Assembly: GCA_003242085.1 (NCBI GenBank)
Contig: QBML01000018.1
Coordinates: forward strand, 29,725 to 93,724
Origin: Pseudanabaena frigida
GTDB taxonomy: Bacteria > Cyanobacteriota > Cyanobacteriia > Pseudanabaenales > Pseudanabaenaceae
DNA length: 64,000 nucleotides
Direction of reading: 5' to 3'
The notes under the pieces are model-generated. The model ran no database searches, was not told where the DNA came from, and saw only the letters and a list, made by a program, of their open reading frames with translations. The position numbers and the translations under genes were made by a program. The first letter of the stretch is position 1. Every line of letters begins with the position of its first letter. Shown here piece after piece: positions 8,063 to 16,102 of this stretch.

Positions 8063-8812
8063 TTAATCAAGATGAGCCGTAGCCCAATTGACCTGTCGCA
8101 AAATCCCCCGCAACATAGCAACCTCTGATGGACTCAGGTTGGCGCGATCGAAGATCTGGCGGAACTTTCGCAACCGATGCACGGCAGTATGTGGATAAAC
8201 ATAGCCGATCTTGAGCAAAACTGCTTCAAGTTGCTGGTAGCAAGCTTCTATGTCTTCGCGGGTTGCAAGGTCTATGGGTGCTGACTTTATCAAATCTTGC
8301 GCGATTTGGCTAGTCAAATTTTCGTGACATTGGGGATCTTCACTGAGTAGTTGCAACTGATAGCAACAAATCCCCACTGCTTGCGCCAAATTCAGCGAGG
8401 GATAATCTGGATTTACAGGAATTCGCATTACCTGTTGACAATGCTGAATTTCAGTATTACTTAAGCCACGATCCTCTGCACCAAAGACGATCGCACTAGT
8501 CTCAACCTGCGATAACCAACTCAAGCCTTTCGGCGGCGTAGTCACTTTCATTTCGCCCTTGTCGATTCTGCCTGCGGTGGCGATCGCTCTTTGGCAACCT
8601 ACTAGCGCTTGGGGCAAACTATCGACGATCTGGGCGCTGTCCAAAATTTCTGGAGCATGGACTGCCATATGTCTTGCTTCTTCACTGTGGCGATCGCACT
8701 TTGGATTCACTAACCACAGCTCCGACAACCCAAAGTTTTTCATCACCCTTGCCACTGAGCCAAGGTTACGCGCCCCCGCCGTCTCTACTAAAACAATTCT
8801 GATACTTGACAT
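8063..8812 (-). CDS. trmJ: tRNA (cytidine/uridine-2'-O-)-methyltransferase TrmJ
   Basis: A 249-aa SpoU/SPOUT-class RNA 2'-O-methyltransferase. The N-terminal RNA-binding block is VLVETAGARNLGSVARVMKNFG. The knot motifs are VFGAEDRGLSN (near residue 115) and IPVNPDYPSLNLAQAVGI (near 138), which bind S-adenosylmethionine. The C-terminal helical extension and overall length fit TrmJ, which methylates position 32 of the tRNA anticodon loop. It is soluble and starts at an ATG without a strong Shine-Dalgarno sequence. The HigBA pair is divergent from it. Confidence 0.88.
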   Translation of the reverse strand: MSSIRIVLVETAGARNLGSVARVMKNFGLSELWLVNPKCDRHSEEARHMAVHAPEILDSAQIVDSLPQALVGCQRAIATAGRIDKGEMKVTTPPKGLSWLSQVETSAIVFGAEDRGLSNTEIQHCQQVMRIPVNPDYPSLNLAQAVGICCYQLQLLSEDPQCHENLTSQIAQDLIKSAPIDLATREDIEACYQQLEAVLLKIGYVYPHTAVHRLRKFRQIFDRANLSPSEVAMLRGILRQVNWATAHLD

Positions 8813-8912
8813 ATAGCGATCGCAAATTAATTGTTTATAAGAATTTAGCTGAAATATCTTCGCAATATGCTAAGTTTATTGATAGATCAAGTGCTGATTA
8901 ATCAAGCAATCC

Positions 8913-9197
8913 GTGAAAATAGTATTTTTTAATGTAGTAGAAAAATTTTCTGAGAGGAATCCTGATTCCCAAAAACTTCTCCTATCTTGGAGTAAAAGAA
9001 TCAAAGTTATAAGTCCAAAACATTTTGTGGAATTACGAGAATTTTTCCAACAGGCTGACCAAGTAGGAGAATTAACTGTATTTAACATAGGTAGTAACTA
9101 TAGATTAATTGCTCGCATAAATTATGAGTCACAGCAAGTTTTTATTCGTAATGTCCTTCCGCATAAAGAATATGAACGAGGCAAATGGAAAAAATAA
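8913..9197 (+). CDS. higB: HigB-type toxin (mRNA interferase)
   Basis: A 94-aa protein matching the HigB/RelE-like toxin family: FVELREFFQQADQVG, TVFNIGSNYRLIARINYESQQVFIRNVLPHKEYERGKWKK. Family members cleave mRNA on the ribosome. The start is a GTG at 8913. The first 30 residues are AT-rich and less conserved than the rest. It is followed after 66 bases by the HigA antitoxin, the toxin-first order typical of hig loci. All conserved blocks are present, so it should be functional. Confidence 0.88.
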   Translation: MKIVFFNVVEKFSERNPDSQKLLLSWSKRIKVISPKHFVELREFFQQADQVGELTVFNIGSNYRLIARINYESQQVFIRNVLPHKEYERGKWKK

Positions 9198-9263
9198 GAA
9201 GTAAATAAAAGCACACCGAGAAGAGGAACTAAAAAAAGTTCTTCCTAAACATTGGAGAAAGCC

Positions 9264-9689
9264 ATGAAAACTATCAAAAAAAACAAAAAATCTTATATTG
9301 ATTTACTATTAGAGTTTCCTCCTCGCCCTATACACTCAGAGGAAGATTTAGATGCAGTACAAAAAGTTGTTTATGATTTGATTGATCGGGGCAACTTAAG
9401 TACCGATGAAGAAGAATACTTAAATGTTCTGGGTACGTTGGTTGAACAGTATGAACAAGTTCATCATCCCATTCCCGATATTTATGGTGTTGAACTAATA
9501 GAAGCCTTACTTGAAGAATTTGATCTCAAACAAAAAGACTTAGTACCAATTTTTAAAACGGAGTCTATTGTTTCTGCGGTATTAAATGGACATCGCAAAC
9601 TCATGACTGAGCATATTGAAAAATTAGCTAACTTCTTTCATGTCTCACCTGCGGTATTTTTTCCAGCAACGCAAATACATAGTAAATAA
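9264..9689 (+). CDS. higA: HigA-type antitoxin / HTH regulator
   Basis: A 141-aa antitoxin partner of higB. The N-terminal half is acidic and helical (SEEDLDAVQKVVYDLIDRG). The C-terminal half is a Xre-like helix-turn-helix (VELIEALLEEFDLKQKDLVPIFK, then LNGHRKLMTEHIEKLANFFHVSPAVFF). It would neutralise HigB and repress the operon promoter. The ORF track starts at a TTG at 9252. The ATG at 9264 has GGAG about 7 bases upstream (TTGGAGAAAGCC) and is preferred. Confidence 0.87.
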   Translation: MKTIKKNKKSYIDLLLEFPPRPIHSEEDLDAVQKVVYDLIDRGNLSTDEEEYLNVLGTLVEQYEQVHHPIPDIYGVELIEALLEEFDLKQKDLVPIFKTESIVSAVLNGHRKLMTEHIEKLANFFHVSPAVFFPATQIHSK

Positions 9690-9691
9690 CG

Positions 9692-9720
9692 TCAAAAAGG
9701 TTTTTTGAAAACCTTTTTGA
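9692..9720. terminator. Bidirectional terminator between higA and antiporter
   Basis: TCAAAAAGGTTTT TTG AAAACCTTTTTGA is a 13-bp stem ending in A/T tracts on both sides, in a convergent intergenic gap. Confidence 0.75.
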
Positions 9721-9744
9721 TGTTTAGCAGAATTTTGTATAGAC

Positions 9745-11133
9745 CTATGAATTGACAGCAGTTTCCGAACTAGTGTCCTTAATTTGACCAAATGCGATCC
9801 TTAAAAATGGCGGTGCTAAGAAGGTGGTCAAAATCACCATAATGATAATTGCCACTTCTAGAGGCTTGTCGATCGCACCGCTAGCCGTACCAATACCTGC
9901 AAATACTAACCCGACTTCACCACGCGGAACCATGCCCACACCGATCGCTAAACGATTGATATTAGGTATGCCAAAGACCACCCAGCCCGTAATCACTTTG
10001 CCAAGAATTGCCACTAACAGCAGAAATATAGCAATTAATAAGCCACTACGATTTTCGGGAATCATCGGATTGAGAACACTGAGATCGGCTCTAGCACCGA
10101 CAGTGACAAAAAAAACAGGTACTAGTAAATCCGCAACAGGTTTAATCAATTCATCTAACTCTTTACGAGCGTCGGTTTCATCGAGCACCAATCCTGCGGC
10201 AAAGGCTCCTAAAATCGCTTCTAAATGGATCGCATTGCCAATAAATGCCATCAAATAGGCAAATATGAAAGCGGGAATGACAATATTGCCACGAGTTTTG
10301 AGATTAGAAACTAGCGCCACAAAGGCTTTGTTAAAAAACCCACCTAAGAGAATCGAACCAAACAGGAAGGCGATCGCACTAATTAACAGGATTGCAACAT
10401 TGACAATATCAACTTCACCTGTTTTCGCCAAACTCGCAACTACCGCTAAAACAACGATCCCCAGCACGTCATCAATGACTGCCGCACCAACGATAATTTG
10501 CCCCTCTTTCGATCTTAGCTGACCGATTTCGGCAAGAACCTTAGAAGTAATCCCAATACTGGTTGCCGTGAGCGCAGCTCCCGCAAAAATGGCAGGAATT
10601 GCGGCAACATGGAAAAAATACATTAATCCGATTGTGCCTGCTGCAAATGGAACAGTCACACCGATAAAGGCAACCACAAAAGCTTGGATTCCTACTTCCT
10701 TGAGTTGACGCATGTCTGACTCTAGACCAATCTCAAAGAGAAGGATAATCACACCCAACTCAGCAATTACCGAAATTACTTCACTTTGTTTTTCAAAGAT
10801 GCTGTTGACCGCTGCGGGTGACAATTGATTCAACAACTGTAATCCTGACATTAATAAAGAGTCCGATGATTCAAAACCACCTTCAGGAAAAATAACTAAG
10901 CGCAATGCAGATACACCGATAATCACACCAGCAACTAATTCTCCCAAAACAGGAGGTAGTTCTAAGCGCTTGGCAATTTCACTGCCGACTTTACTAGCAA
11001 TATAGATAATGACTAGGGTGATTAAGACACCTGAGAGAATAATTGGAGCATTTTCTGACTCAACAGTGGCGAGCAAAGGCTGCGGAATATGTAGTCCAGA
11101 GAGACGATCGGAAATCACATTAATCGAGAACAT
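9745..11133 (-). CDS. nhaS3: CPA2-type Na+(K+)/H+ antiporter, NhaS3-like
   Basis: A 462-aa polytopic protein with about 12-13 membrane segments and no C-terminal TrkA domain. Typical CPA2 blocks are LELPPVLGELVAGVIIG, LGVIILLFEIGLE, AALTATSIGITSKVL and the ion-site helix GAAVIDDVLGIVVLAV with its paired Asp residues. Length and motifs resemble Synechocystis NhaS3, a thylakoid antiporter needed for Na+ homeostasis. The symbol is by resemblance; KefB-like relatives cannot be excluded. The next gene (sigma factor) is divergent. Confidence 0.8.
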   Translation of the reverse strand: MFSINVISDRLSGLHIPQPLLATVESENAPIILSGVLITLVIIYIASKVGSEIAKRLELPPVLGELVAGVIIGVSALRLVIFPEGGFESSDSLLMSGLQLLNQLSPAAVNSIFEKQSEVISVIAELGVIILLFEIGLESDMRQLKEVGIQAFVVAFIGVTVPFAAGTIGLMYFFHVAAIPAIFAGAALTATSIGITSKVLAEIGQLRSKEGQIIVGAAVIDDVLGIVVLAVVASLAKTGEVDIVNVAILLISAIAFLFGSILLGGFFNKAFVALVSNLKTRGNIVIPAFIFAYLMAFIGNAIHLEAILGAFAAGLVLDETDARKELDELIKPVADLLVPVFFVTVGARADLSVLNPMIPENRSGLLIAIFLLLVAILGKVITGWVVFGIPNINRLAIGVGMVPRGEVGLVFAGIGTASGAIDKPLEVAIIIMVILTTFLAPPFLRIAFGQIKDTSSETAVNS

Positions 11134-11239
11134 AGGCTGTTTTCTTTATATTTTAGGGATAATCCAAGGAACCCAAGTTTCACATTATTATGGTTTCGTT
11201 TATCTGTCTCTAGTGCTATCAGTTACAGTTTGTCTTAAA

Positions 11240-11345
11240 TATAGCAATGCAAGTTTAGTTTAAGACGTAAAGAAAGGCAGGGCTTTGCGCTGGCTTTCTT
11301 TATTTGGTTTTTGATTTGTCCTAGCTATCTTTAGCATAGATATAA
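11240..11345. repeat. MITE-like palindromic element, family A (106 bp)
   Basis: It begins TATAGCAATGCAAG, contains an imperfect hairpin (AAAGAAAGGCAG/CTGGCTTTCTTT) and continues GATTTGTCCTAGCTATCTTT to an imperfect TATA-like end. The copies at 56168 (inverted) and 63706 share both flanks, but the central arms differ. No coding capacity. It fills much of the 320-base gap 11134-11453, which otherwise holds the divergent promoters of the antiporter and the sigma factor. Confidence 0.75.
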
Positions 11346-11453
11346 ACTTATCTATGCAACTTGATGATTCATCCATTCGGGCTTAGGATGCGTATATATT
11401 CATAAGACTTGCAAAATTAATGCTTAAGTTCACGACTCTATTTCTTCGCCCCT

Positions 11454-12029
11454 ATGAAAATTGCCGATCAAGCCGATCGAACAGATGCTGAAATACTGCA
11501 AGCTTGGAGATCGGGAAGCAGTCAAGCTTTTGGTATCTTTTACGATCGCTATGGCGAGTTGGTTTACCGCGTATCTTTAAGGATTTTGGGCAGTTCTCAA
11601 GAAGCAGAGGATTTAACTCAAGAAATTTTCATTTTGCTCAGTCGGTCGGCAAACTATGATAGTAAACGCGGTTCGATCGCTACTTTCTTATCAGTTCTGA
11701 CCCGATCTAGGGCAATTGACCGCATCCGCAAAACGCGATCGCAACAGCAACATTTACAAAAATGGGAGCAGAGCATTTCTTCAGAACATGACACTAGAAA
11801 CTCATCACTCATGGAAAATGCTTCACTTGCCGAACGCTCAGAAAAAGTTAAAGCAGCTTTAGCCAATTTGCCTATCAAACAACGTCAAGTTTTAGAAATG
11901 GCATATTTTGATGGACTCAGCCAAACTGAAATTGCTAAAGCTCTGGATACTCCTTTGGGAACTGTCAAGTCTTGGGCGCGGAATGGATTGATTCGATTGA
12001 GAGAAAGTTTGAAGGATTCGCTAGAATGA
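11454..12029 (+). CDS. ECF-type RNA polymerase sigma factor
   Basis: A 191-aa sigma-70 family protein. Region 2 (FGIFYDRYGELVYRVSLRILGSSQEAEDLTQEIFILL) melts the promoter -10 element. Region 4 (LPIKQRQVLEMAYFDGLSQTEIAKALDTPLGTVKSWARNGLIRLRESL) is the -35-binding helix-turn-helix. There is no region 1.1 or region 3, as expected for extracytoplasmic-function sigmas. Its stop overlaps the start of a membrane anti-sigma factor (ATGA), so the two should be translationally coupled. Confidence 0.92.
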   Translation: MKIADQADRTDAEILQAWRSGSSQAFGIFYDRYGELVYRVSLRILGSSQEAEDLTQEIFILLSRSANYDSKRGSIATFLSVLTRSRAIDRIRKTRSQQQHLQKWEQSISSEHDTRNSSLMENASLAERSEKVKAALANLPIKQRQVLEMAYFDGLSQTEIAKALDTPLGTVKSWARNGLIRLRESLKDSLE

Positions 12030-12829
12030 TTATGAACAACCGTCAATATCCCCAAGAGTGGGAAGAGTTATTAGCAGGATATGTTCTTGGTGATTTAGAA
12101 CCTGAAGAAGTCACTGAGATGCATCGACTTATCGCTGAGCACCCTGAAATAGTCAAAGAAATCGATCGTTTACAAGAAACTTTAGCGCTCCTTCCACTCG
12201 GTCTAAATGAGAGTTATCCAGCTAGAGATCTTCGCGATCGCATTGCTGCGGTAGCTATTCCTACACCCGTCGAGGATCTATTAGTCGATCCATTAGATCC
12301 CGCAATCAATCCATCACCCAAAATCAAACAATCATCGCGTTTTTACGATCTCTGGAACTTTACATGGATGAGTTTCGCGGCTATTGGGGCGATCGCTTTA
12401 GTTTCTCTGGGTTTTGATAATTATCAAATGCGCCAACAAATCGCCACAAATCAAGTAGAACTACAAAAATATCGTCAAACCATTGCCATGTTGCAAGGTG
12501 CTGATAATCGGATGATTTCGCTAAAGGGCATGGGGGCAATTCCTACAGCAACTGGTAGCGTGATGATCGCTCCCACTGAAAAAACGGCAATGATTAGCAT
12601 TCAGAATTTAATGCCAATCCCTCAAGAAAATAGTTATCGACTTTGGGCGATCGTTGATGGCAAAAAGGTAGACTGCGCTCAGTTCCGTCCTGACGAACAA
12701 GGTAAAGTCTTTTTAAAAGTACCCTTAGGTAGTGCTCTCAAGCAATCTACTACCGTGATTATCACCATTGAGCCAAACAAAGATATGCCAGAACCAACTG
12801 GGGAAATGGTAATGAAAGGAGAAGTTTAG
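12026..12829 (+). CDS. Membrane-anchored anti-sigma factor (RskA-like)
   Basis: A 267-aa protein. The N-terminal zinc-free anti-sigma helical domain (EWEELLAGYVLGDLEPEEVTEMHRLIAEHPEIVKEIDRLQE) binds the sigma factor. One transmembrane segment (about residues 112-132) and a short coiled coil follow. A C-terminal RskA/DUF-like extracytoplasmic domain (NSYRLWAIVDGKKVDCAQFRPDEQGKVFLKVPL) completes it. It should hold the upstream ECF sigma at the membrane until an external signal triggers release. The start at 12026 overlaps the sigma stop; the ORF-track start at 11972 lies inside the sigma gene and is rejected. Confidence 0.87.
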   Translation: MIMNNRQYPQEWEELLAGYVLGDLEPEEVTEMHRLIAEHPEIVKEIDRLQETLALLPLGLNESYPARDLRDRIAAVAIPTPVEDLLVDPLDPAINPSPKIKQSSRFYDLWNFTWMSFAAIGAIALVSLGFDNYQMRQQIATNQVELQKYRQTIAMLQGADNRMISLKGMGAIPTATGSVMIAPTEKTAMISIQNLMPIPQENSYRLWAIVDGKKVDCAQFRPDEQGKVFLKVPLGSALKQSTTVIITIEPNKDMPEPTGEMVMKGEV

Positions 12830-12871
12830 TTACGGAATGTTCATAGCAATAATTTTATTACAGCTATTTTC

Positions 12872-12922
12872 GCTCTAAATAAAGCAAGACGGCGCTTCGC
12901 GCCGTCTTGCTTTATTTAGAGC
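12872..12922. terminator. 24-bp perfect palindrome between convergent genes
   Basis: The left arm is GCTCTAAATAAAGCAAGACG plus GCGC, with a TTC loop and a perfect right arm. The core GGCGC TTC GCGCC is the same as in the palindrome inside the element at 56168. Confidence 0.8.
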
Positions 12923-12967
12923 CTAGAACAAAAAATTTTTGATTCGAGTTTGAGCGCGACGCGCAGT

Positions 12968-12994
12968 AAAGCTTCTGTGTGACACAGAAGCTTT
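12968..12994. terminator. 13-bp palindrome overlapping a stop codon
   Basis: AAAGCTTCTGTGT G ACACAGAAGCTTT ends within the stop codon of the minus-strand membrane-protein gene. Confidence 0.6.
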
Positions 12995-13922
12995 AGGAGT
13001 AGTTTACAGCGTCATTAAATTTCAAGAAGGAATTAGTTTTCTGCTTCATACCAGCATCCATCTGCTCGGGATGACGCAGCACCGTGTAAAACAAAGTGAA
13101 ATATATAATTTTAGTTGCTTCGACCACAGCATCCAGAATCTGATGCGATATTGCTCCTATGTAAACAACAAAAATAATAATTGGTGCTATCACCTGAACA
13201 TTAGTAGGATGTAACAGATAAATCAATCCAGCCGCGATCGCAATTAGAATTACATACAAAGGTCCTACGATCCAAATAATAACATCGCCGACAAAATCAA
13301 TGCCAAAAACACCCATTAAAACGGAAGGCACGTGATTTCGCAAATCCTTAATCTGGACAACTGCCGCCTTTAGGGTCAATCGATCCACTGCGATCGCAGG
13401 AATAAGATAGTGATTCACCAAATCCCAAATTTCCACAGCCCCCTCAATCAGTAGGTTAATTAAGAAGGTTTTGATCGCTCCCCACATTCCTTGTTCTTCT
13501 GAATTACGAAGAGAGCCAAGGTATTTGAAAAACATATCGAGAAATGCAAGGAGGCGAATTTTGCCACCTACACTTTCCACCATTCTCTGTGATTGCCCGA
13601 AGGCTGGTTTAGTGCCGCAGGCAGTCGTACAAGCTAACCAACTCAGACGAAGCTTTAGTTCTGTAAAATAAAAGAAGCTCCAACAGTACAGAATAAGCGC
13701 AATCAGCAACCCTGCAAAGCCGACTCCCATAGTCTTAGTTCCTAAGAACAAACATAGCACCGATCCCCAGAAGAGGGTAGTCAGAATCAGAGATACTAAA
13801 ATGATCCGTATTAAAGGCTTCAATAACGCAGGATTTTGACCTAACAGAGAATACGTATTTTTGAGTAGAAATACAGTATCTTGAAGTTTTTCTCCGATCG
13901 ATCGCTGTGTCATCGCCCTCAT
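12993..13922 (-). CDS. Multipass membrane protein (DUF6159-like)
   Basis: A 309-aa protein with five or six hydrophobic segments: two near residues 38-85, one near 165, and a group from 215 to 290. The block NHYLIPAIAVDRLTLKAAVVQIKDLRNHVPSVLMGVFGIDFVGDVI resembles DUF6159-type membrane proteins, in which a lumenal or cytosolic loop links two helices. No catalytic motif is visible and the function is unknown. It is convergent with the sigma/anti-sigma pair. Confidence 0.7.
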   Translation of the reverse strand: MRAMTQRSIGEKLQDTVFLLKNTYSLLGQNPALLKPLIRIILVSLILTTLFWGSVLCLFLGTKTMGVGFAGLLIALILYCWSFFYFTELKLRLSWLACTTACGTKPAFGQSQRMVESVGGKIRLLAFLDMFFKYLGSLRNSEEQGMWGAIKTFLINLLIEGAVEIWDLVNHYLIPAIAVDRLTLKAAVVQIKDLRNHVPSVLMGVFGIDFVGDVIIWIVGPLYVILIAIAAGLIYLLHPTNVQVIAPIIIFVVYIGAISHQILDAVVEATKIIYFTLFYTVLRHPEQMDAGMKQKTNSFLKFNDAVNYS

Positions 13923-14117
13923 AAACTTCCTCTATCTATACTGTAGTGAATTATGGCAGAATCACCAAAAATATAACATCTAGACATTTTCCAGACAAGA
14001 CTGTGGAATTTTTAATTTACCTCATCCAATTTATTAAGCCGTTCGTATATTAGCTAAAGGGAATCGTAAACAAAGATTCCTGACACTAGATTTTTTAGAA
14101 AAGATGAGTTGATCAAA

Positions 14118-14534
14118 ATGAAATACAGATTTCTTGGACTGATTGCTGGATTGACCTTAGCTGCTGGACTCGTTTCATGTTCTGCGACAACAACTCCCAC
14201 AGAACAAGCGACTCCCGCAACCCAATCCACTCCAGCAACAAAACCTGCTGATGCGATGAAAGGCGACGCCATGAAGGATAAAACTGGCGATGCTATGAAG
14301 AATGATGCGATGAAAGGCGATGCCATGAAGGATAAAACTGGCGACGCTATGAAGAGTGACGCTATGAAAGGCGACGCTATGAAGGATAAAACTGGCGACG
14401 CTATGAAGAGCGATGCTATGAAGAGCGATGCTATGAAAGGCGATGCCATGAAGAATGATGCTATGAAAGGCGATGCCATGAAGAGCGACGCCATGAAAGG
14501 TGATGCCATGAAGAGCGACAAGCCCAAGCAATAG
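14118..14534 (+). CDS. DAMK-repeat lipoprotein (MXKDX-repeat type)
   Basis: A 138-aa protein with a lipoprotein signal (LTLAAGLVSC, lipid Cys at 21), a short Thr/Ala/Pro linker, then 16 DAMK units separated by G, S, N or DKTG (residues 45-134). It resembles bacterial pentapeptide MXKDX-repeat proteins, small secreted proteins of unknown role often seen beside ECF sigma and DsbD/DoxX-type redox genes. The ATG at 14118 is preferred over the TTG at 14109. The antisense ORFs on the other strand are shadows caused by the repeats. Confidence 0.85.
   Translation: MKYRFLGLIAGLTLAAGLVSCSATTTPTEQATPATQSTPATKPADAMKGDAMKDKTGDAMKNDAMKGDAMKDKTGDAMKSDAMKGDAMKDKTGDAMKSDAMKSDAMKGDAMKNDAMKGDAMKSDAMKGDAMKSDKPKQ
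14250..14519 (+). repeat. Coding 15-bp tandem repeats (DAMK units)
   Basis: Repeats of GATGCNATGAAR plus one variable codon, with three longer units containing AAGGATAAAACTGGC. Near-identity at DNA level makes length variation by slippage likely. Confidence 0.85.
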
Positions 14535-14570
14535 ATCGGAATGGTCTATTGGATGTCTCAAGTTTCTTAC

Positions 14571-14622
14571 TTTGATTGTATTAGGATGCACTAAATTAAC
14601 AGTGCATCCTAATACAATCAAA
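14571..14622. terminator. 22-bp perfect palindrome between two lipoprotein genes
   Basis: TTTGATTGTATTAGGATGCA leads the left arm; the loop is AAATTAAC. It ends in a weak A/T tract and probably terminates the DAMK-repeat gene. Confidence 0.75.
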
Positions 14623-14677
14623 TCCCTGACATACTCAACACTTCTAGAAACTCTATTTATACAGATAGAATCTATTT

Positions 14678-15223
14678 ATGATGGCGAAAAACTTCAGTCT
14701 GGCAACTACGGCAGTAATGTTGATGCTAGGATGCACTGCCGTTCCATCAACCAATCCGAAAACATCTCAAGCAGATGCTGTCACTACAATAGCTAATACA
14801 GAAGTCAAGTCTGTGCTGCGTACATCACAAACTTTGCCTGTTGCTACAAACCCAAAAGCTGATACTAAATCTCGAATTGGGAGCTTTATTAGTGGCGAAC
14901 ATGCTACTAGCGGCAAAGCTAAAATCGTCCAAGAGAATGGAACTTATTTCATTGAGTTTGACCAAACCTTTAAGACATCAGAAAACGGGCCAGACCTGTT
15001 TGTGATTTTGCATCGATCGCCTGATATTTTGAAAGTATCTAAGCCACCAGATTATAGAATTGCTGAGGGTGATTATGTAGCGATCGCTCCTCTCAAAAGT
15101 TTTAACGGAAAGCAACGCTACGAGATCCCCGCAAATATTCAATCAGATGGCTACCAGTCTGTAGCAGTTTGGTGTAGGAAGTATAACGCCACGTTTGGTT
15201 TTGCTCCTTTGTCTGGGGTTTAG
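14678..15223 (+). CDS. DM13-domain lipoprotein
   Basis: A 181-aa protein with a lipobox (LMLGC, Cys near 19), a linker, and a DM13 domain (residues 70-180). The landmarks are GSFISGEHATSGKAKIV, FDQTFKTSENGPDLFVILHRS and the Cys in SVAVWCRKYNATFGFA. DM13 domains are beta-rich extracytoplasmic modules proposed to take part in redox chemistry through that conserved Cys. Its place just upstream of a thiol-redox operon fits this proposal. Confidence 0.87.
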   Translation: MMAKNFSLATTAVMLMLGCTAVPSTNPKTSQADAVTTIANTEVKSVLRTSQTLPVATNPKADTKSRIGSFISGEHATSGKAKIVQENGTYFIEFDQTFKTSENGPDLFVILHRSPDILKVSKPPDYRIAEGDYVAIAPLKSFNGKQRYEIPANIQSDGYQSVAVWCRKYNATFGFAPLSGV

Positions 15224-15243
15224 AAATTTCTGAAGAATAAGTA

Positions 15244-15290
15244 GCTTCGACTTCGCTTAGCAATCTGCGCTGGCTGAGCAAAGTCGAAGC
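15244..15290. terminator. Imperfect hairpin after DM13 gene
   Basis: GCTTCGACTT and AAGTCGAAGC form a 10-bp stem, extended by imperfect inner pairing. It precedes the redox operon by about 150 bases. Confidence 0.55.
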
Positions 15291-15443
15291 CCTCCACAGC
15301 TCATTTAAGATTGCGATACTTCGCAAGCATACTCTAAACGCTAGATTCTTAAGCAGAATCTCAGCAATTCCTCAATGAATTCTAAGGCTAAGCATGTATA
15401 TAAAGTTTAGCAATCATCATTAATTTAATTTGGAGACCATATT

Positions 15444-16091
15444 GTGAATGCAAGGTTGCTACGTCGTCGTCGGTTTTTAACTTATTTAGGATTGGGTTCT
15501 TTAGGAATTGGCAGCACTGCCTGCGCCGCTCAATTTGGCTCGGCAACTACATCTACTCCGATCGCATCCAAGACAACGGTAGAAACAACCCCTAATGCAG
15601 ATATTACTAAATCCAATAATTCTGAAGTTACAACTGTGGACGAAAAATCTAAAGCAAGCAGTCAAAAATTACCAGAATTTCAAGGGATTTCCCAATGGTT
15701 AAATTCTAGTCCTTTGACCGTTCAAGAATTAAAGGGAAATGTCGTCTTAATTCAGTTCTGGACATTTAGTTGCATCAATTGTCAGCGCACATTGCCCTAC
15801 GTCACCAAATGGCACGATCGCTATGCTGCTAAAGGATTGAAAATTATCGGCGTACATACACCAGAATTTGCCTTTGAGCGCGATCCCAACAACATCAAAG
15901 ATGCAATGCAAAAACATGGCATTCTTTATCCAGTTCCCATTGATAATGAGTTCAAAACTTGGAAAGCCTATGGCAATGAGTATTGGCCACATATCTACTT
16001 AGCCGATCGCCAAGGGAATCTCGTTTACGATTACATTGGTGAAGGAGCATACGATCGCACCGAGCAAACTATCAAACAATTATTGGGCTAG
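15444..16091 (+). CDS. TlpA-like periplasmic thioredoxin with Tat/lipoprotein-like signal
   Basis: A 215-aa protein. The N-terminus RLLRRRRFLTYLGLGSLGIGSTAC combines a twin-arginine-like signal with a possible lipobox Cys at 27. A Ser/Thr-rich linker leads to a TlpA/DipZ-type redoxin domain with FWTFSCINCQRTLPY (CxxC near residue 110) and the cis-Pro region EYWPHIYLAD. It should be a thiol-disulfide oxidoreductase outside the cytoplasmic membrane. The GTG at 15444 has TGGAGA about 8 bases upstream. It is followed 11 bases later by CcdA, its likely electron donor. Confidence 0.87.
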   Translation: MNARLLRRRRFLTYLGLGSLGIGSTACAAQFGSATTSTPIASKTTVETTPNADITKSNNSEVTTVDEKSKASSQKLPEFQGISQWLNSSPLTVQELKGNVVLIQFWTFSCINCQRTLPYVTKWHDRYAAKGLKIIGVHTPEFAFERDPNNIKDAMQKHGILYPVPIDNEFKTWKAYGNEYWPHIYLADRQGNLVYDYIGEGAYDRTEQTIKQLLG

Positions 16092-16102
16092 GAATCAAGC
16101 GC

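Noticed and set aside
9824-10522. Plus-strand ORFs of 144 and 85 aa opposite the antiporter
   Set aside because: They are shadows of the antiporter's hydrophobic codons on the opposite strand, with no recognisable domain.
14250-14519. CRISPR-like regular repeats
   Set aside because: The units are 15 bp, adjacent, in frame and translated; there are no spacers and no cas genes.
14054-14621. Long antisense ORFs opposite the DAMK-repeat lipoprotein (157 and 148 aa)
   Set aside because: They are products of the repeat composition (no stops in 15-bp periodic DNA) and lack plausible starts or domains.
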